A DNA stretch of 64,000 bases, taken from contig DASTBU010000084.1 of NCBI GenBank assembly GCA_035711845.1, positions 1-64,000 of the forward strand, written 5' to 3'. The position numbers were made by a program, and so were the translations under genes. This DNA is from DASTBU01 sp035711845. GTDB taxonomy: Bacteria > Acidobacteriota > Vicinamibacteria > Vicinamibacterales > 2-12-FULL-66-21. Of the stretch, positions 43,136 through 52,457 are shown piece by piece (position 1 is the stretch's first letter; each line of letters opens with the position of its first letter). The notes beneath the pieces were generated by a model that was not told the origin of the DNA, did not search any database, and saw nothing but the letters and a program-made list of their open reading frames with translations.

Positions 43136-43971
43136 CACGCGGTGGCTCTGGCCCGCCGCTCCAGTACGTCGTGCCTGAAGGACGCCCACAGCGCCGCGCC
43201 GAGCGCGCCGGCGTGGATCGAGTGTGGATGCGTGTGAATCTGCACGTTCAGCTTCGCCGCCCGTGCGCGCTCCTCCGTTGCCTGGGCCAGTCCTTCGTCC
43301 GCCGACAACCCACCCGTGACGAGCACGTCCCCCTCGACGCCGATCGCCTGGAGCAGTCGCACGAAACGCCCGGCCATCGACAGATGAATCCCTTTGAGTA
43401 TGTCCGCCGTCGAGATCCCGCGGCTCACCATGTTGATTACGTCTGTCTCGGCCAGCACCGCGCAGATGCTGCTCACCTGCTGCGGATTGCCTGCGGAACG
43501 CGACAGCGGCCCCACGTCCTCGAGCGTGACGCCGAGATACCGCGCCACGTTCTCCAGGAACTGACCCGATCCCGAGGCGCACTGGCTCGTCATCCGGTAC
43601 GCCAGCACGCGGCTGCGGTCGTCGATCCGCATGGCTCGTGCGTGCAATGCTCCCACATCCAGCACAGCCCGGGCCGATGGCAGCAGGTACGTCGCACCCC
43701 TTGCGTGGGTGGTCATACCATAGAAGTGTCCTCGCCGGAACTCCACCAGCTCGCCCTCGCCCGTGCTCGCGACGTAGGCGACCTCGTCAGCCGCCGCGCC
43801 GGACGCTTCGAGAGCCGCAGCGTAGCCTTCCTCGATGACCTTCTTCAGCTCGCGGCGGCGGATCCGCTCGGCACGCAGGGCGAGCACCTCCTGCACCCCC
43901 GCGTCCGTGGTACGGACGATCGCGGTCTTGACCGCACTCGAGCCGACGTCGATGCCTGCCGTGATCAGCAT
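43135..43971 (-). CDS. bcrD: Benzoyl-CoA reductase subunit D (ATPase/electron activator)
   Basis: A 278-residue member of the BcrA/BadF/BzdQ/HgdC ASKHA ATPase family. The phosphate loop is GIDVGSSAVKTAIV. Cys131 in TSQCASGSGQFLE and Cys170 in SSICAVLAETDVIN correspond to the residues that hold the [4Fe-4S] cluster shared between the A and D subunits. Length equals the Thauera protein. The start overlaps bcrA by 7 bases. With BcrA it couples ATP hydrolysis to low-potential electron transfer onto BcrB/C. Confidence 0.92.
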   Translation of the reverse strand: MLITAGIDVGSSAVKTAIVRTTDAGVQEVLALRAERIRRRELKKVIEEGYAAALEASGAAADEVAYVASTGEGELVEFRRGHFYGMTTHARGATYLLPSARAVLDVGALHARAMRIDDRSRVLAYRMTSQCASGSGQFLENVARYLGVTLEDVGPLSRSAGNPQQVSSICAVLAETDVINMVSRGISTADILKGIHLSMAGRFVRLLQAIGVEGDVLVTGGLSADEGLAQATEERARAAKLNVQIHTHPHSIHAGALGAALWASFRHDVLERRARATA

Positions 43972-45287
43972 GGGGAGGCCCGCAAGGCGAAGAGCGCCGC
44001 GCCGAGCGCGCCGGTGTAAATGGAATCGGCGGAGATGTTCAGGCGGCGCTCGCCGTAGTTCTCCCTGATGAGCGTCGTCAGCGCCTCGACGGCTGCCGGG
44101 TTGCGCGCCACGCCGCCCGTGAACGTGAACTCGTCCGACACGCCGCCGGATCGCGCGAGCAGCGACATCGCGCGCAGGATGATCGCGCGATGCAGGCCCG
44201 CGAGGATGTCCTCGCGCCGCTGGCCCAGGGAGAGGCGCTCCCGCAGCTCGGCGCCTGCAAAGACCGTACACGTGCTGTTGATCTTGACGTGGCACTTGCT
44301 CTGCTGGGCGAGCGGGCCGAGCTCGTGGAGTCCGAGGTTCATCTCGTCGGCGATGTAGCCCAGATACCGGCCGCACCCGGCGGCGCACCGATCGTTCATC
44401 TGAAAGCTGGTGACGATGCCGTCCGCGTCGACCTGGATGGCTTTGGTATCCTGCCCGCCGATGTCGAGCACGGTTCGGGTCGCCGGAAACATCGCGTGGG
44501 CGCCGAGGCCGTGACAGAGGATCTCGCTGCGGATCTGTTCCTTGGGAAACGGCAGGCGCTGCCGCCCGTACCCCGTGCCGACCGTGAACACCTCGTGCAG
44601 ACACATGGTGCGGACCTGCTCGATGACGCCGCGGATGCTCGCCGCAACCGGGGTGAGATCCGTGCTCCTGTCGAGCACACGATCGAGCGCCGGGGCGATG
44701 TGGGTCTCGAAGAGCGCCTCGCTGGCGGAGTTCTCCACGGGCAGGATCGCCGCGTCGAAGAGGCTCGCCAGCACGTCGAACGTCACGCCGTTCGGTGCGG
44801 CGTGCTGGTCGGCGAGCTGCATGTAGTCGGCCGCCGCCAGGTCGCGGAAAAAATCGCTCTTCCGTGTGGACAACGCGCTGAAATGCTTCGATGCGCGATC
44901 GCTCATCGCATCCACGATGACGTTGACGACCGCGATGATGTCCGAACCGTACACGCGATACCGTCCGCTCCCGGCAACCTCCACGAGGGCCTGACGGAGC
45001 CGCTCGAGCTGATCGCGGTGCTGCTGCAGCCGGAAGCTTCGGGACAACGGGGGCAGCAGGCGATCGACCCGTGCCGCCAGCTCCGGATGAGCTGACAGCG
45101 CTGCCTGCGTCAGGTTGAACCGCGTCGCGACGAACGCCTCCTGGCGCGCAATCGCGCAGGCCACGTCGTAGTTGCTGCGGCTGTTGGTGATGCCGCGCCC
45201 GATCAGCTCGCCGTTGCCGTTCAGTACCACGGCTTTCGTCGTGGTCGATCCCAGGTCGATCCCGACGAACACCTCGAGCTGGCTCAT
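43965..45287 (-). CDS. bcrA: Benzoyl-CoA reductase subunit A (ATPase/electron activator)
   Basis: A 440-residue ASKHA-fold ATPase, the length known for BcrA. The ATP loop GIDLGSTTTKAVVL is at 9-22, and a second nucleotide-binding block is VLDIGGQDTKAI. Cluster cysteines are in MNDRCAAGCGRYLG (Cys301) and INSTCTVFAGAE (Cys340). An internal ~120-residue insertion after the first motif (about 60-190) is typical of BcrA and absent from BcrD. It overlaps bcrB by 4 bases (ATGA). Confidence 0.93.
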   Translation of the reverse strand: MSQLEVFVGIDLGSTTTKAVVLNGNGELIGRGITNSRSNYDVACAIARQEAFVATRFNLTQAALSAHPELAARVDRLLPPLSRSFRLQQHRDQLERLRQALVEVAGSGRYRVYGSDIIAVVNVIVDAMSDRASKHFSALSTRKSDFFRDLAAADYMQLADQHAAPNGVTFDVLASLFDAAILPVENSASEALFETHIAPALDRVLDRSTDLTPVAASIRGVIEQVRTMCLHEVFTVGTGYGRQRLPFPKEQIRSEILCHGLGAHAMFPATRTVLDIGGQDTKAIQVDADGIVTSFQMNDRCAAGCGRYLGYIADEMNLGLHELGPLAQQSKCHVKINSTCTVFAGAELRERLSLGQRREDILAGLHRAIILRAMSLLARSGGVSDEFTFTGGVARNPAAVEALTTLIRENYGERRLNISADSIYTGALGAALFALRASPC

Positions 45288-46579
45288 GCCTGTGCTCCCG
45301 CCGCGCGCTTCTGATCCAGCATCTGGAGGTAGCTCTCGATCCGGTTCTTGATGTTGGCGGCCGAAAAGTAGCGGGGATCGACCAGGTCGCTCTCGATGAA
45401 GCCGCCAGGGACGCCGGTTCGCTCTTCGAGCTGGCGCAGCATCGCGAGCTGCCCGACGCTGAACGAGTTGCAGCTCTTCACGCTGTTGATCACGAACCCA
45501 TCGGCCCGGTACTCGCGAATGTACCGCTCGAGCAGATCGACACGGGTCGGCAGCCCGAGATTGGTGTAGCAACCGAGACAGTACTCCGCGAGGCTCTCGA
45601 GCGGTCGCGCGGGATCGTGGCGGAACCCGCGATCGTAGAGGCCGCCGACCTTCGTGTAGCTGCTCGCCACGACCACGGCGCCTTCGTCGTAGAACATCTT
45701 CCAGAACTCGCGAAAACTGGTCCAGTTGGGCGGACCTTCGGCGACGAGACGGTACCGCTCGGGACCCATCGGCCCGTCGGGCGTGATCGGTCCCTGCTTC
45801 GCGCGCATACGCGCCTCGACCTCGGAGCGGAGCACGCGGTAGTACTCGATCGCCTCGTTCATGCCGCGGAACGCGCTGAAAATCGGCCCGACGTAGTACA
45901 CGCCGCCGAAATACGCGTCGATCGGCGAGGGCACGTGCTTCGCGCTCTCGAGCACGGCCACGAAGTCTTCTTCCGCCGCCGCCGAGCGCGCCAGATGCTC
46001 GCGCAGGCGCTCCTCGTCGAACGCGCGTCCCGACGCCTTCTCGAGCTGCGGGATCACCTCGCGCCTGAGCTGATCGACGATGTAGCCGCGATGGTGGTCG
46101 TGAATCCGGCCGTCGGCCTGGTACGGCACGTGGAGCATCGCGACGGGACAGTCGTACTCCTGGCGCAACAGCTCGAACCACTTCATGAACGTGAAGCAGC
46201 CGGTGTAGGAAAGGAGCAGCAGGTCCGGCTTCGGCAGTGTCTGCCCGGTCGGGCCGATGTTGCCCTTCCGGAGCATCCCGATATCGCACTTCACATACGT
46301 ACAGACATCCTCGCTGTGCCCGGCCTTTTCCGCTTCGGCGATGTACTCCGCCGACTTGCGTCGCATCGCCGACTGCAGCGCGTTGATCTCCGGAAGCACG
46401 GGCAGCAGGTCGAACGAGCGCAGCAGCTCGGTGAGGTTGCCAGGCACGAACGTGTACACGACCTTTTTCCCCTCCTGCCGCGCCCGCGCGAGCGCGTCGT
46501 AATGTCCCGCAATCAGCTCCTTTTGGAGGAGCATGCTGCGTTCCTTGCTGATGTCGCCACCCGATCGTTCCGCGCTCAT
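45284..46579 (-). CDS. bcrB: Benzoyl-CoA reductase subunit B (ring-reducing module)
   Basis: A 431-residue protein of the 2-hydroxyacyl-CoA dehydratase/BcrBC (HgdB) fold. It carries conserved cysteines in AEYCLGCYTNLGLP, NSVKSCNSFSVGQL and KPDLLLLSYTGCF, which bind iron-sulfur clusters at the benzoyl-CoA site. With BcrC it performs the ATP-driven two-electron reduction of benzoyl-CoA to cyclohexa-1,5-diene-1-carbonyl-CoA. The start overlaps bcrC by 4 bases (ATGA). Length agrees with Thauera BcrB (about 438). Confidence 0.93.
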   Translation of the reverse strand: MSAERSGGDISKERSMLLQKELIAGHYDALARARQEGKKVVYTFVPGNLTELLRSFDLLPVLPEINALQSAMRRKSAEYIAEAEKAGHSEDVCTYVKCDIGMLRKGNIGPTGQTLPKPDLLLLSYTGCFTFMKWFELLRQEYDCPVAMLHVPYQADGRIHDHHRGYIVDQLRREVIPQLEKASGRAFDEERLREHLARSAAAEEDFVAVLESAKHVPSPIDAYFGGVYYVGPIFSAFRGMNEAIEYYRVLRSEVEARMRAKQGPITPDGPMGPERYRLVAEGPPNWTSFREFWKMFYDEGAVVVASSYTKVGGLYDRGFRHDPARPLESLAEYCLGCYTNLGLPTRVDLLERYIREYRADGFVINSVKSCNSFSVGQLAMLRQLEERTGVPGGFIESDLVDPRYFSAANIKNRIESYLQMLDQKRAAGAQA

Positions 46580-47748
46580 GCGTTGCTCCACAGACGAATG
46601 GAATCCGAGAAGGTGCCGGCCTGCTCGCGGATGACCGCGAACTGCCCGGTGTCCTCGGAGAACTTGAACTCCGTGTGCGGAATGCCCGCACGATCGAGCG
46701 CCGCCACGAGCATCGGCTGATCCAGCAGCGCGGGATCGCAGAAGCTTGCAGCGCAGAAGATCACCCCCTCGGCCCGGTGCGTGCGAACGGAGTCCACCAG
46801 CCACGATCCCCGGTGTCCGTCGGGCTCGTACATCGAGGCTGTGCGGACGTGCTGATCGAGAAACGCGCGCGTCAGATTCTCGAGCGGATCGCCCTCCAGC
46901 GGCACATCGTCCAGCAGCCAGCGCAGCCCGAGCAGCAGATCGTCGTCCACGATCCAGCAGCCGGCCCGCTCGAGGGTGAGGAGGAGGCCGATCGGCGGCT
47001 GCTCGCAGAACATGCCGACGAGGACGACCCGGCTGCGATCCTGGTCGCGCCGATCCGGATCGGCGGCCGCTTCGCGGAGGTAATCCCGGACGAGCGTCGT
47101 GTGCTCCTGTGGCGGCAGGAGATTGCCGGCGCGCAGGACCTGGTACATCTCGGCGGCTGGAAACGACCAGGGTGCGGCCGCACGAGCCGCGTACAGTTCG
47201 CGAATGGCCCTGCGGTTCTCGTTGTAGACCGCGATGGCGTGGCGCAGCCGATCGTCGGTCAGCGCCTCACCCGTCAGCCGCTGGAAGTCGTCGCGCAGCG
47301 CCTCGAGCTCGGCGCGCCAGAAGCGGCCGCCAATGGCCGGATCGAAATTCTGCGGCACGTCCACGTAGCGGACGTAGCGATCGGGAAAGAGGAGCTGCCA
47401 CATCCCCGACAGGTTCCGGATCACGTCGCAAATCGACGGGAACAGCATGCCGTCGAGCGCATCGAGACGTCCCGACAGCGCCAGCTCGATGGTGCTGCGC
47501 GGGATGTGGCAGATGTAACTCTGGAAGTAGGCGTCGCCGCGGATGATCTCCAGCCGATCGCCCCCGCCCACGATGCCGACGGGCAGCATGCCGGCCGCGA
47601 GAATCAACTCTCGAGGCACCGCGATCGGCATGTGGCCAATCGCGCGACGCCCGGGGCTCCGGGCCTTCCACTGCTTGACGGCCTCGAGATCGAGGTCCGC
47701 CGTCAGGGCCTCCGTGCGCGCGATGATCTCGGAGAGCTCGGGTGTCAC
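46576..47748 (-). CDS. bcrC: Benzoyl-CoA reductase subunit C (ring-reducing module)
   Basis: A 390-residue HgdB-fold partner of BcrB. Diagnostic stretches are IGHMPIAVPRELILAAGMLP, DAYFQSYICHIPRSTIELAL, DGMLFPSICDVIRNLSGMW and a late FCAASFCDPALLDQP with cluster-binding cysteines. The start is GTG, overlapping the dch stop as GTGA; no alternative start in the vicinity is better. Length matches the family (about 386). Confidence 0.93.
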   Translation of the reverse strand: MTPELSEIIARTEALTADLDLEAVKQWKARSPGRRAIGHMPIAVPRELILAAGMLPVGIVGGGDRLEIIRGDAYFQSYICHIPRSTIELALSGRLDALDGMLFPSICDVIRNLSGMWQLLFPDRYVRYVDVPQNFDPAIGGRFWRAELEALRDDFQRLTGEALTDDRLRHAIAVYNENRRAIRELYAARAAAPWSFPAAEMYQVLRAGNLLPPQEHTTLVRDYLREAAADPDRRDQDRSRVVLVGMFCEQPPIGLLLTLERAGCWIVDDDLLLGLRWLLDDVPLEGDPLENLTRAFLDQHVRTASMYEPDGHRGSWLVDSVRTHRAEGVIFCAASFCDPALLDQPMLVAALDRAGIPHTEFKFSEDTGQFAVIREQAGTFSDSIRLWSNA

Positions 47749-48560
47749 GTCGTGACCTCGCGCACAGAACCGGGCGTTTCGTGAGTATGCGACGACCAGC
47801 GAGGCTGGCGCTTCTCGAGAAACGCGCGGATGCCCTCGACCGCGTCCGCCTGCTCCATGAGCTGGTCGAGATAGAGGCGCTCGAGGACAGGAAGGTCGTC
47901 CAGCATCGCTCGGCGAATCGCCTGACGTACCGCCTGCGCGGCAAATCGGAGGGCAGCAGGCGAACGGGGAACAAACGCCTCGGCCAGCCAGACTTCGAGG
48001 TCGGCCTCGAGCCCGCCGTCGGGCGCAACGCGTGCGACAAGCCCGGCTCCAGCGGCGTCGCGGCCGCTCATCGACTCCCCGGACAGGACCATGCCAGCGG
48101 CGCGGCTCGACCCGATCCGCGCGGGCAGCAGCGCGCTGGCCGCCGGCGGGAACACGCCCAGCTTGATTTCGGGACAGCCCAGCCGCGCCGACGGCTCCGC
48201 CATCAGGAGGTCGCAGGCGAGCGCCAGCTCCAGGCCCCCGCCGAGGCACTGACCGCGGATTGCAGCGATTGTCGGCGCCGGTAGATCGGTGATGGCTCGA
48301 AGCAGGCCGTGAAGCGCATCGAGCGTGCCCGCGATCTGGTCCGGCAGGTGCTCTTCGACGCTGGCGCCGAAGCTGAAATGAGGACCGTCGGCGCCAAACA
48401 CGATCGCGTGAAGGTCGGCGCGGGACAGCAGCGAGCGGACATATCGATCCAGCGTCGCGACCATGCCGCGGTCGAGGATGTTCGCCTTGGGCGCAGCCAG
48501 CACGATCCGTGCAACCCGGCCCTCGTGCAGGTACTCGAGACGAGCGACCGTCGCGCTCAT
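47745..48560 (-). CDS. dch: Cyclohexa-1,5-dienecarbonyl-CoA hydratase
   Basis: A 271-residue enoyl-CoA hydratase/crotonase. The oxyanion-hole segments are FSFGASVEEHLP and IRGQCLGGGLELALACDLLM. It would add water to the benzoyl-CoA reductase product, yielding 6-hydroxycyclohex-1-ene-1-carbonyl-CoA. Family and context together support Dch over a generic crotonase. The ATG overlaps the oah stop (ATGA). Confidence 0.9.
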   Translation of the reverse strand: MSATVARLEYLHEGRVARIVLAAPKANILDRGMVATLDRYVRSLLSRADLHAIVFGADGPHFSFGASVEEHLPDQIAGTLDALHGLLRAITDLPAPTIAAIRGQCLGGGLELALACDLLMAEPSARLGCPEIKLGVFPPAASALLPARIGSSRAAGMVLSGESMSGRDAAGAGLVARVAPDGGLEADLEVWLAEAFVPRSPAALRFAAQAVRQAIRRAMLDDLPVLERLYLDQLMEQADAVEGIRAFLEKRQPRWSSHTHETPGSVREVTT

Positions 48561-49654
48561 CGGACCTTCTCCATGCCGGCCCACGGCGCGATTTCGCGCA
48601 CCAGGTCTTCGTTCCAGCGCGCACCCTCTGCGAGCCGCTGCCGCAGGCGCACGAAATCGACCTCCCGCTGATGGCGACCGCCGTAGTGAAATGCCCTGAA
48701 GCCCGCGTTGGCCTCGGTCATCATGTTCAATGCGAGCCAGGCTCGGTTCGTCTCGCGGTTGCGATCCCAGTGCTGGAGCTTGTGCTTGCGAAGGCTTTCA
48801 ACCGTCTTGGTGAGACAATCGGGCATCGTGTAGAGCAGCTTCGTGCAGAGCCCGTCCACCGCCTCGTCCAATCTCGAGAGATCGACGGTGCCCGATGCCA
48901 GCACCGCCGTGCCCTGGTCGCGGGCGGCGCCGGTCTTCCACTCGCCGAGGACGAACCGGCCGAACTCGTCGTGCGAACGGTCGGTCACGACGAGGGGATT
49001 GGGGAGCCAGCGGCCACCGACGCGCAAGGCGGGGGCGATGTCGGTCAGCCCGCCGTAGGCGTAGTAGCGGTGCGCGCTCCACGTCTCGCAGAGCGTGCAG
49101 CTGAACATCGCGCGCTCGATCCCGACGAACAGCGGGAGGAAATCGGTGCTGCCACCGTCGGGTGCGGAACCGTGGCGAGGGCCTGCCTGACTGAACACCG
49201 CGAGGTCGCTGGCAACCGAGAAATCGCAGGCCATCCCGATTTCCTGCCCGCCCCCGACGCGCATTCCGTTGACCCTCGCGATGACGGGCTTGTCGCACTG
49301 CAGGATCGAGGTGACCATGTCGTTGAACAACCGCATGTACTGCCGGTACTCGCCTGGGGCGCCCGCGTAGTCTTCCGCGTACTCGCGGGTGTTGCCGCCG
49401 GTGCAGAACGCGCGGTCGCCTGCGCCTGTCAGCACAACGGCCACCGCGGCGCGGTCGTTGGACGCCGCCCGCAACGCCAGGACGATTTCCTTCGCCATGG
49501 CCGTCGTATACGAGTTCAGTTCGCGGGGGTTGTTCAGCGTGATCCAGACCACGTGCAGACCCTCGACGGGCCGTCCGTCGCGGTCAATGACCGGACGCTC
49601 CGATATCAGAATGTCCCGGTGCGGCAGACCGTCCACCAGGTTGTGACTCTTCAC
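48557..49654 (-). CDS. oah: 6-oxocyclohex-1-ene-1-carbonyl-CoA hydrolase
   Basis: A 365-residue crotonase-fold hydrolase, longer than ordinary hydratases and close to known Oah (about 375). Recognisable are ITLNNPRELNSYTTAMAKEI, FCTGGNTREYAEDYAG, the oxyanion loop RVNGMRVGGGQEIGMACDFS and ARAMFSC-like core LFVGIERAMFSCTLCETWSA. It opens the ring, giving 3-hydroxypimeloyl-CoA. The GTG start is preceded by AAGGAGG at 5 bases. The had gene ends 10 bases upstream. Confidence 0.92.
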   Translation of the reverse strand: MKSHNLVDGLPHRDILISERPVIDRDGRPVEGLHVVWITLNNPRELNSYTTAMAKEIVLALRAASNDRAAVAVVLTGAGDRAFCTGGNTREYAEDYAGAPGEYRQYMRLFNDMVTSILQCDKPVIARVNGMRVGGGQEIGMACDFSVASDLAVFSQAGPRHGSAPDGGSTDFLPLFVGIERAMFSCTLCETWSAHRYYAYGGLTDIAPALRVGGRWLPNPLVVTDRSHDEFGRFVLGEWKTGAARDQGTAVLASGTVDLSRLDEAVDGLCTKLLYTMPDCLTKTVESLRKHKLQHWDRNRETNRAWLALNMMTEANAGFRAFHYGGRHQREVDFVRLRQRLAEGARWNEDLVREIAPWAGMEKVR

Positions 49655-49664
49655 GGATCCTCCT

Positions 49665-50735
49665 TCATTGCGTCGGCGTCAGAATCGCGCGTCGCGTCAG
49701 CTTGTGTTCGACGACGCGCTGGAACACATTCGGGGCGCAGTCCAGCGCGTGGACTTCGACGTAGTCGTCGAGGCTCACGCCGCCGCCCAATACCAGCTCC
49801 AACACCTCCGGGTAGCGGTCGGGCGGGCATCCCCAATTGCCCGCGGCCGTTGCATCGAACGCCATGAGGTTGGACAGCTTCAGCTCGACCGGCTTCGGCG
49901 TGTAGCCGACCACCGCGAGGTGTGCGCCGAAGTCGAGCAGGTTGAACGCAGTCTGCTGCCCGGCGGGCGTGCCGCTCGTTTCGAAGATGCGAAGGCCGAG
50001 GCCGCTGCGGCCGCTGTCCTGGGCGAAAGCGCGAATTGCGGCCCGGGTCGATCTGACGTCGCTTTCCGAAGAATTGATCGTGAGCGTCGCACCGTGGCGC
50101 GCCGCCAGTGCCAGCCGCGCGCCGTCCACGTCGATAGCGGCGACGGCGGCGCCGAGCGCGGCGGCAATCTGCACACCGAATCCCCCGACTCCGCCAACCC
50201 CCACGAAAACAGCGACGTGGTCTTCGGTCAGCCTGGACCGTCGAATGGCTTCGTAGGGAGTCGTCACGGCATCGGCGATGACCGAAAGCCAGGACAGCGG
50301 GAGCCCCGGGCGGAGTTGATCGGGCACCCTGCACAAACCGCGGGCCGGGACCTTCACGTGGGTCGCGAAGCCGCCGTGGCCGTCGTTGCCCGGCATGAAT
50401 TGCCGCCGGCAGATGGTCGGCCGGCCGGCGCAGCACGCCGGACATGCGCCGCAGGGGATCACCGACGGGACGATCACCGCCGCGTCCCGCCACTCGGCGG
50501 CCCCAGCGCCGGTGTCGACGACCCTGCCGGAAATCTCGTGGCCGAGGACAATGGGCGGCGGATGCCTTGTCGGGACCCCGTCGACGGCAAAACCGACATC
50601 CGTGTGGCAGATGCCGCATCCGGACACCTCGATCACCACCTCGCCGGCGGCAGGGGCGAGCGCGGGCATCGGCCGGCGTATGAGCGGGTGGCCTGGGCCT
50701 TCGAAGAAGAATCCGTAGGCGGAGGGGTACTCCAT
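49665..50735 (-). CDS. had: 6-hydroxycyclohex-1-ene-1-carbonyl-CoA dehydrogenase
   Basis: A 356-residue zinc-type alcohol dehydrogenase. The catalytic zinc site is GCGICHTDVGF (Cys40), the structural zinc set is CGACPACCAGRPTIC, and the Rossmann loop is GVGGVGGFGVQIA. The segment PGNDGHGGFATHVKVPARGL is, to my memory, characteristic of Had. NAD-dependent oxidation of the 6-hydroxy intermediate precedes Oah. The start at 50735 has GGAG 7 bases upstream. First gene of the operon; no clear promoter was recognised in the 160 bases before it. Confidence 0.92.
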   Translation of the reverse strand: MEYPSAYGFFFEGPGHPLIRRPMPALAPAAGEVVIEVSGCGICHTDVGFAVDGVPTRHPPPIVLGHEISGRVVDTGAGAAEWRDAAVIVPSVIPCGACPACCAGRPTICRRQFMPGNDGHGGFATHVKVPARGLCRVPDQLRPGLPLSWLSVIADAVTTPYEAIRRSRLTEDHVAVFVGVGGVGGFGVQIAAALGAAVAAIDVDGARLALAARHGATLTINSSESDVRSTRAAIRAFAQDSGRSGLGLRIFETSGTPAGQQTAFNLLDFGAHLAVVGYTPKPVELKLSNLMAFDATAAGNWGCPPDRYPEVLELVLGGGVSLDDYVEVHALDCAPNVFQRVVEHKLTRRAILTPTQ

Positions 50736-50899
50736 CGCTGCTCTCCGAGCGCTCCCCGAGAGTCGAGATAGAGGGGGAGTTGCCATGGCCTCCGAGCAAG
50801 GGGGGTGCCCGCGCGAAAAAGCGCGGGAATCTCCCTCAAAACAACGGTCGAGGACAGGGCTGCCGGATTTCCGGCAGGGGGAGGTGCGAACCAAACAAG

Positions 50900-51007
50900 A
50901 GGTTCAGGGGGTTCACGGGGTTCAAGGTTCAGGGTTCCGGGGTTCAAGGGTTCAGAGGGTTCACGGAACCCTGAACCTCTGAACCATGAACCCCCTGAAC
51001 CCCCTCC
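50900..51007. repeat. GGGTTCA-word foldback upstream of had
   Basis: Imperfect copies of GGTTCAGGGGGTTCACGG fill 50900-50965 and are followed from 50966 by their inverted form (ACCCTGAACCTCTGAACC, then AACCCCCTGAACCCCCTC). The two halves could fold back on each other. It abuts the stop codon of the MatC-type carrier (51011). It may act as a boundary or terminator between the carrier and the bcr operon; no T-run is present. Confidence 0.82.
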
Positions 51008-51010
51008 CGC

Positions 51011-52240
51011 TCAGATCCCCGCCATCATCCCCGCGAACGCCTGGCAGAGGAGGGCGCCCACGATCGACATCGACAGCCCCCACATGAGGAGCTTGCGGAA
51101 GAGGTCCCGCGCGGCATCCGGGTCCATCACGGCCGCAACGCAGAGCGCGCCGAGCGTGGACAGCGGCGAGACGTCCACGAGCGACGAGCCCACGTTGATG
51201 CTGAGCGCCACGGCCAGCGGGTCGCCGCCGCCGACCTGTTGGACCAGACCTGGCGCCATCGGCAGGAATGTAGGCAGCACGACGCCAGAGGTGCTGCTGC
51301 ACGTTGAGATGACGCCTGTGACGAAGGCGATGACGCCATTCAGCGTGGCGGGGGTCGCGAGCCTCGCCAACAGCACGGTGAAGAGTTCCATGCCGCCGGC
51401 GCGCTCGACCGCCGTCACCAGCATCGTCACGCCGCACACCATCACGATCGCGGTCCAGGGCATCTTCCTGATGGCGCTCGTTTCGTCGGCGGCGCGCATC
51501 GCAATCACCAGCGTGGAGGCTGCAAACGCCGCCAGGCCGATGGGCGCATCCGCGAGCACCACAGCAGCGACCCATGCGCTCACAATCGCCAGCGTCATCC
51601 CCTGCGATCGGGACAGTCTGATGGGCTCGCTCGCACCGTCGACTCGTCCGGGCGGCAGCGCACGGAACATCCAGACGTACACGACAACGGTGACCATCAC
51701 GTGGGCCAGAAAGTTGGCGGCGAAGACCTTCCACTCGTGCCCGCCCAGCCCGGCCTCCGCCATTCGGGTGTTCGCGATCACGCCGACCGCGCTCAGCGGT
51801 GACAGGTTTCCAGCATTGGCGCCGTTGGCCACCATCAGCGCGATCAAAAACGGAGGGATCTTCGAACGGGACCCGATCGCCATTGCGAGCGGCGCCACGA
51901 GCGCCACGCTCGCAATCGAGCCGGGTCCGATGGTGGCTACGATGCCCGCGATCAGCGGGGCCACAACTCGAGCGCTGCCTCGAGCACCCGCCACGAGCCG
52001 CCGGGCGAGTTGCCCGACAGTACCGTTGACCTCGGACAGACTGAAAAGGAGCGTCACGCCGGCAAGCGTGACGAATAACGACGCCGGAAACCCGCCGAGG
52101 ACCGCATCGGTTGGACGTCCCGAGTACCATCCGACCGCCCACGCCAGCGCGATCGCCACGACGCCGACGTTGATGCGCGAGGCGAAGCTGATGACGATCG
52201 CCGCGACGAGCGCGCACAGGGAAGCGACGGCCGGGCTCAC
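51011..52240 (-). CDS. MatC-type dicarboxylate carrier
   Basis: A 409-residue membrane protein with about ten to twelve hydrophobic segments. The opening (RINVGVVAIALAWAVGWY, GGFPASLFVTLAGVTLLFSL, EVNGTVGQLARRL) matches the MatC N-terminal family of malonate/dicarboxylate carriers. GPGSIASVALVAPLAMAI and ANGANAGNLSPLSAVGVIAN are conserved carrier loops. The GTG start has GGAG 6 bases upstream. It lies directly upstream of the benzoyl-CoA operon on the same strand, so it could import an aromatic or dicarboxylic acid substrate, though that is position-based. Confidence 0.82.
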   Translation of the reverse strand: MSPAVASLCALVAAIVISFASRINVGVVAIALAWAVGWYSGRPTDAVLGGFPASLFVTLAGVTLLFSLSEVNGTVGQLARRLVAGARGSARVVAPLIAGIVATIGPGSIASVALVAPLAMAIGSRSKIPPFLIALMVANGANAGNLSPLSAVGVIANTRMAEAGLGGHEWKVFAANFLAHVMVTVVVYVWMFRALPPGRVDGASEPIRLSRSQGMTLAIVSAWVAAVVLADAPIGLAAFAASTLVIAMRAADETSAIRKMPWTAIVMVCGVTMLVTAVERAGGMELFTVLLARLATPATLNGVIAFVTGVISTCSSTSGVVLPTFLPMAPGLVQQVGGGDPLAVALSINVGSSLVDVSPLSTLGALCVAAVMDPDAARDLFRKLLMWGLSMSIVGALLCQAFAGMMAGI

Positions 52241-52457
52241 GCCGGCTCCGCGTCAGTCATGGGGATGAGCAGACTATAGCGAACGGCGCGGGAGGCCGCC
52301 ACTCTGGAAGAGGAGCCGGACCGCGCTGTCCGTCGCAGAGTGATCGTCCATGACCGACACCTTCGCTGCTTCTCAACCGCTCACAGCGGCACCAGTTTCG
52401 CCCTCGTCAACGCCCGCCGGACGGCCGCGCAGGCCGCCGTCCGTTTTTGCGATGCCC

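Noticed and set aside
43965..46691. Reading bcrA as a 908-residue fusion with upstream sequence
   Set aside because: The first 460 codons of that frame are a shifted reading of bcrB. The bcrA ATG at 45287 overlaps the bcrB stop as ATGA and begins the family N-terminus.
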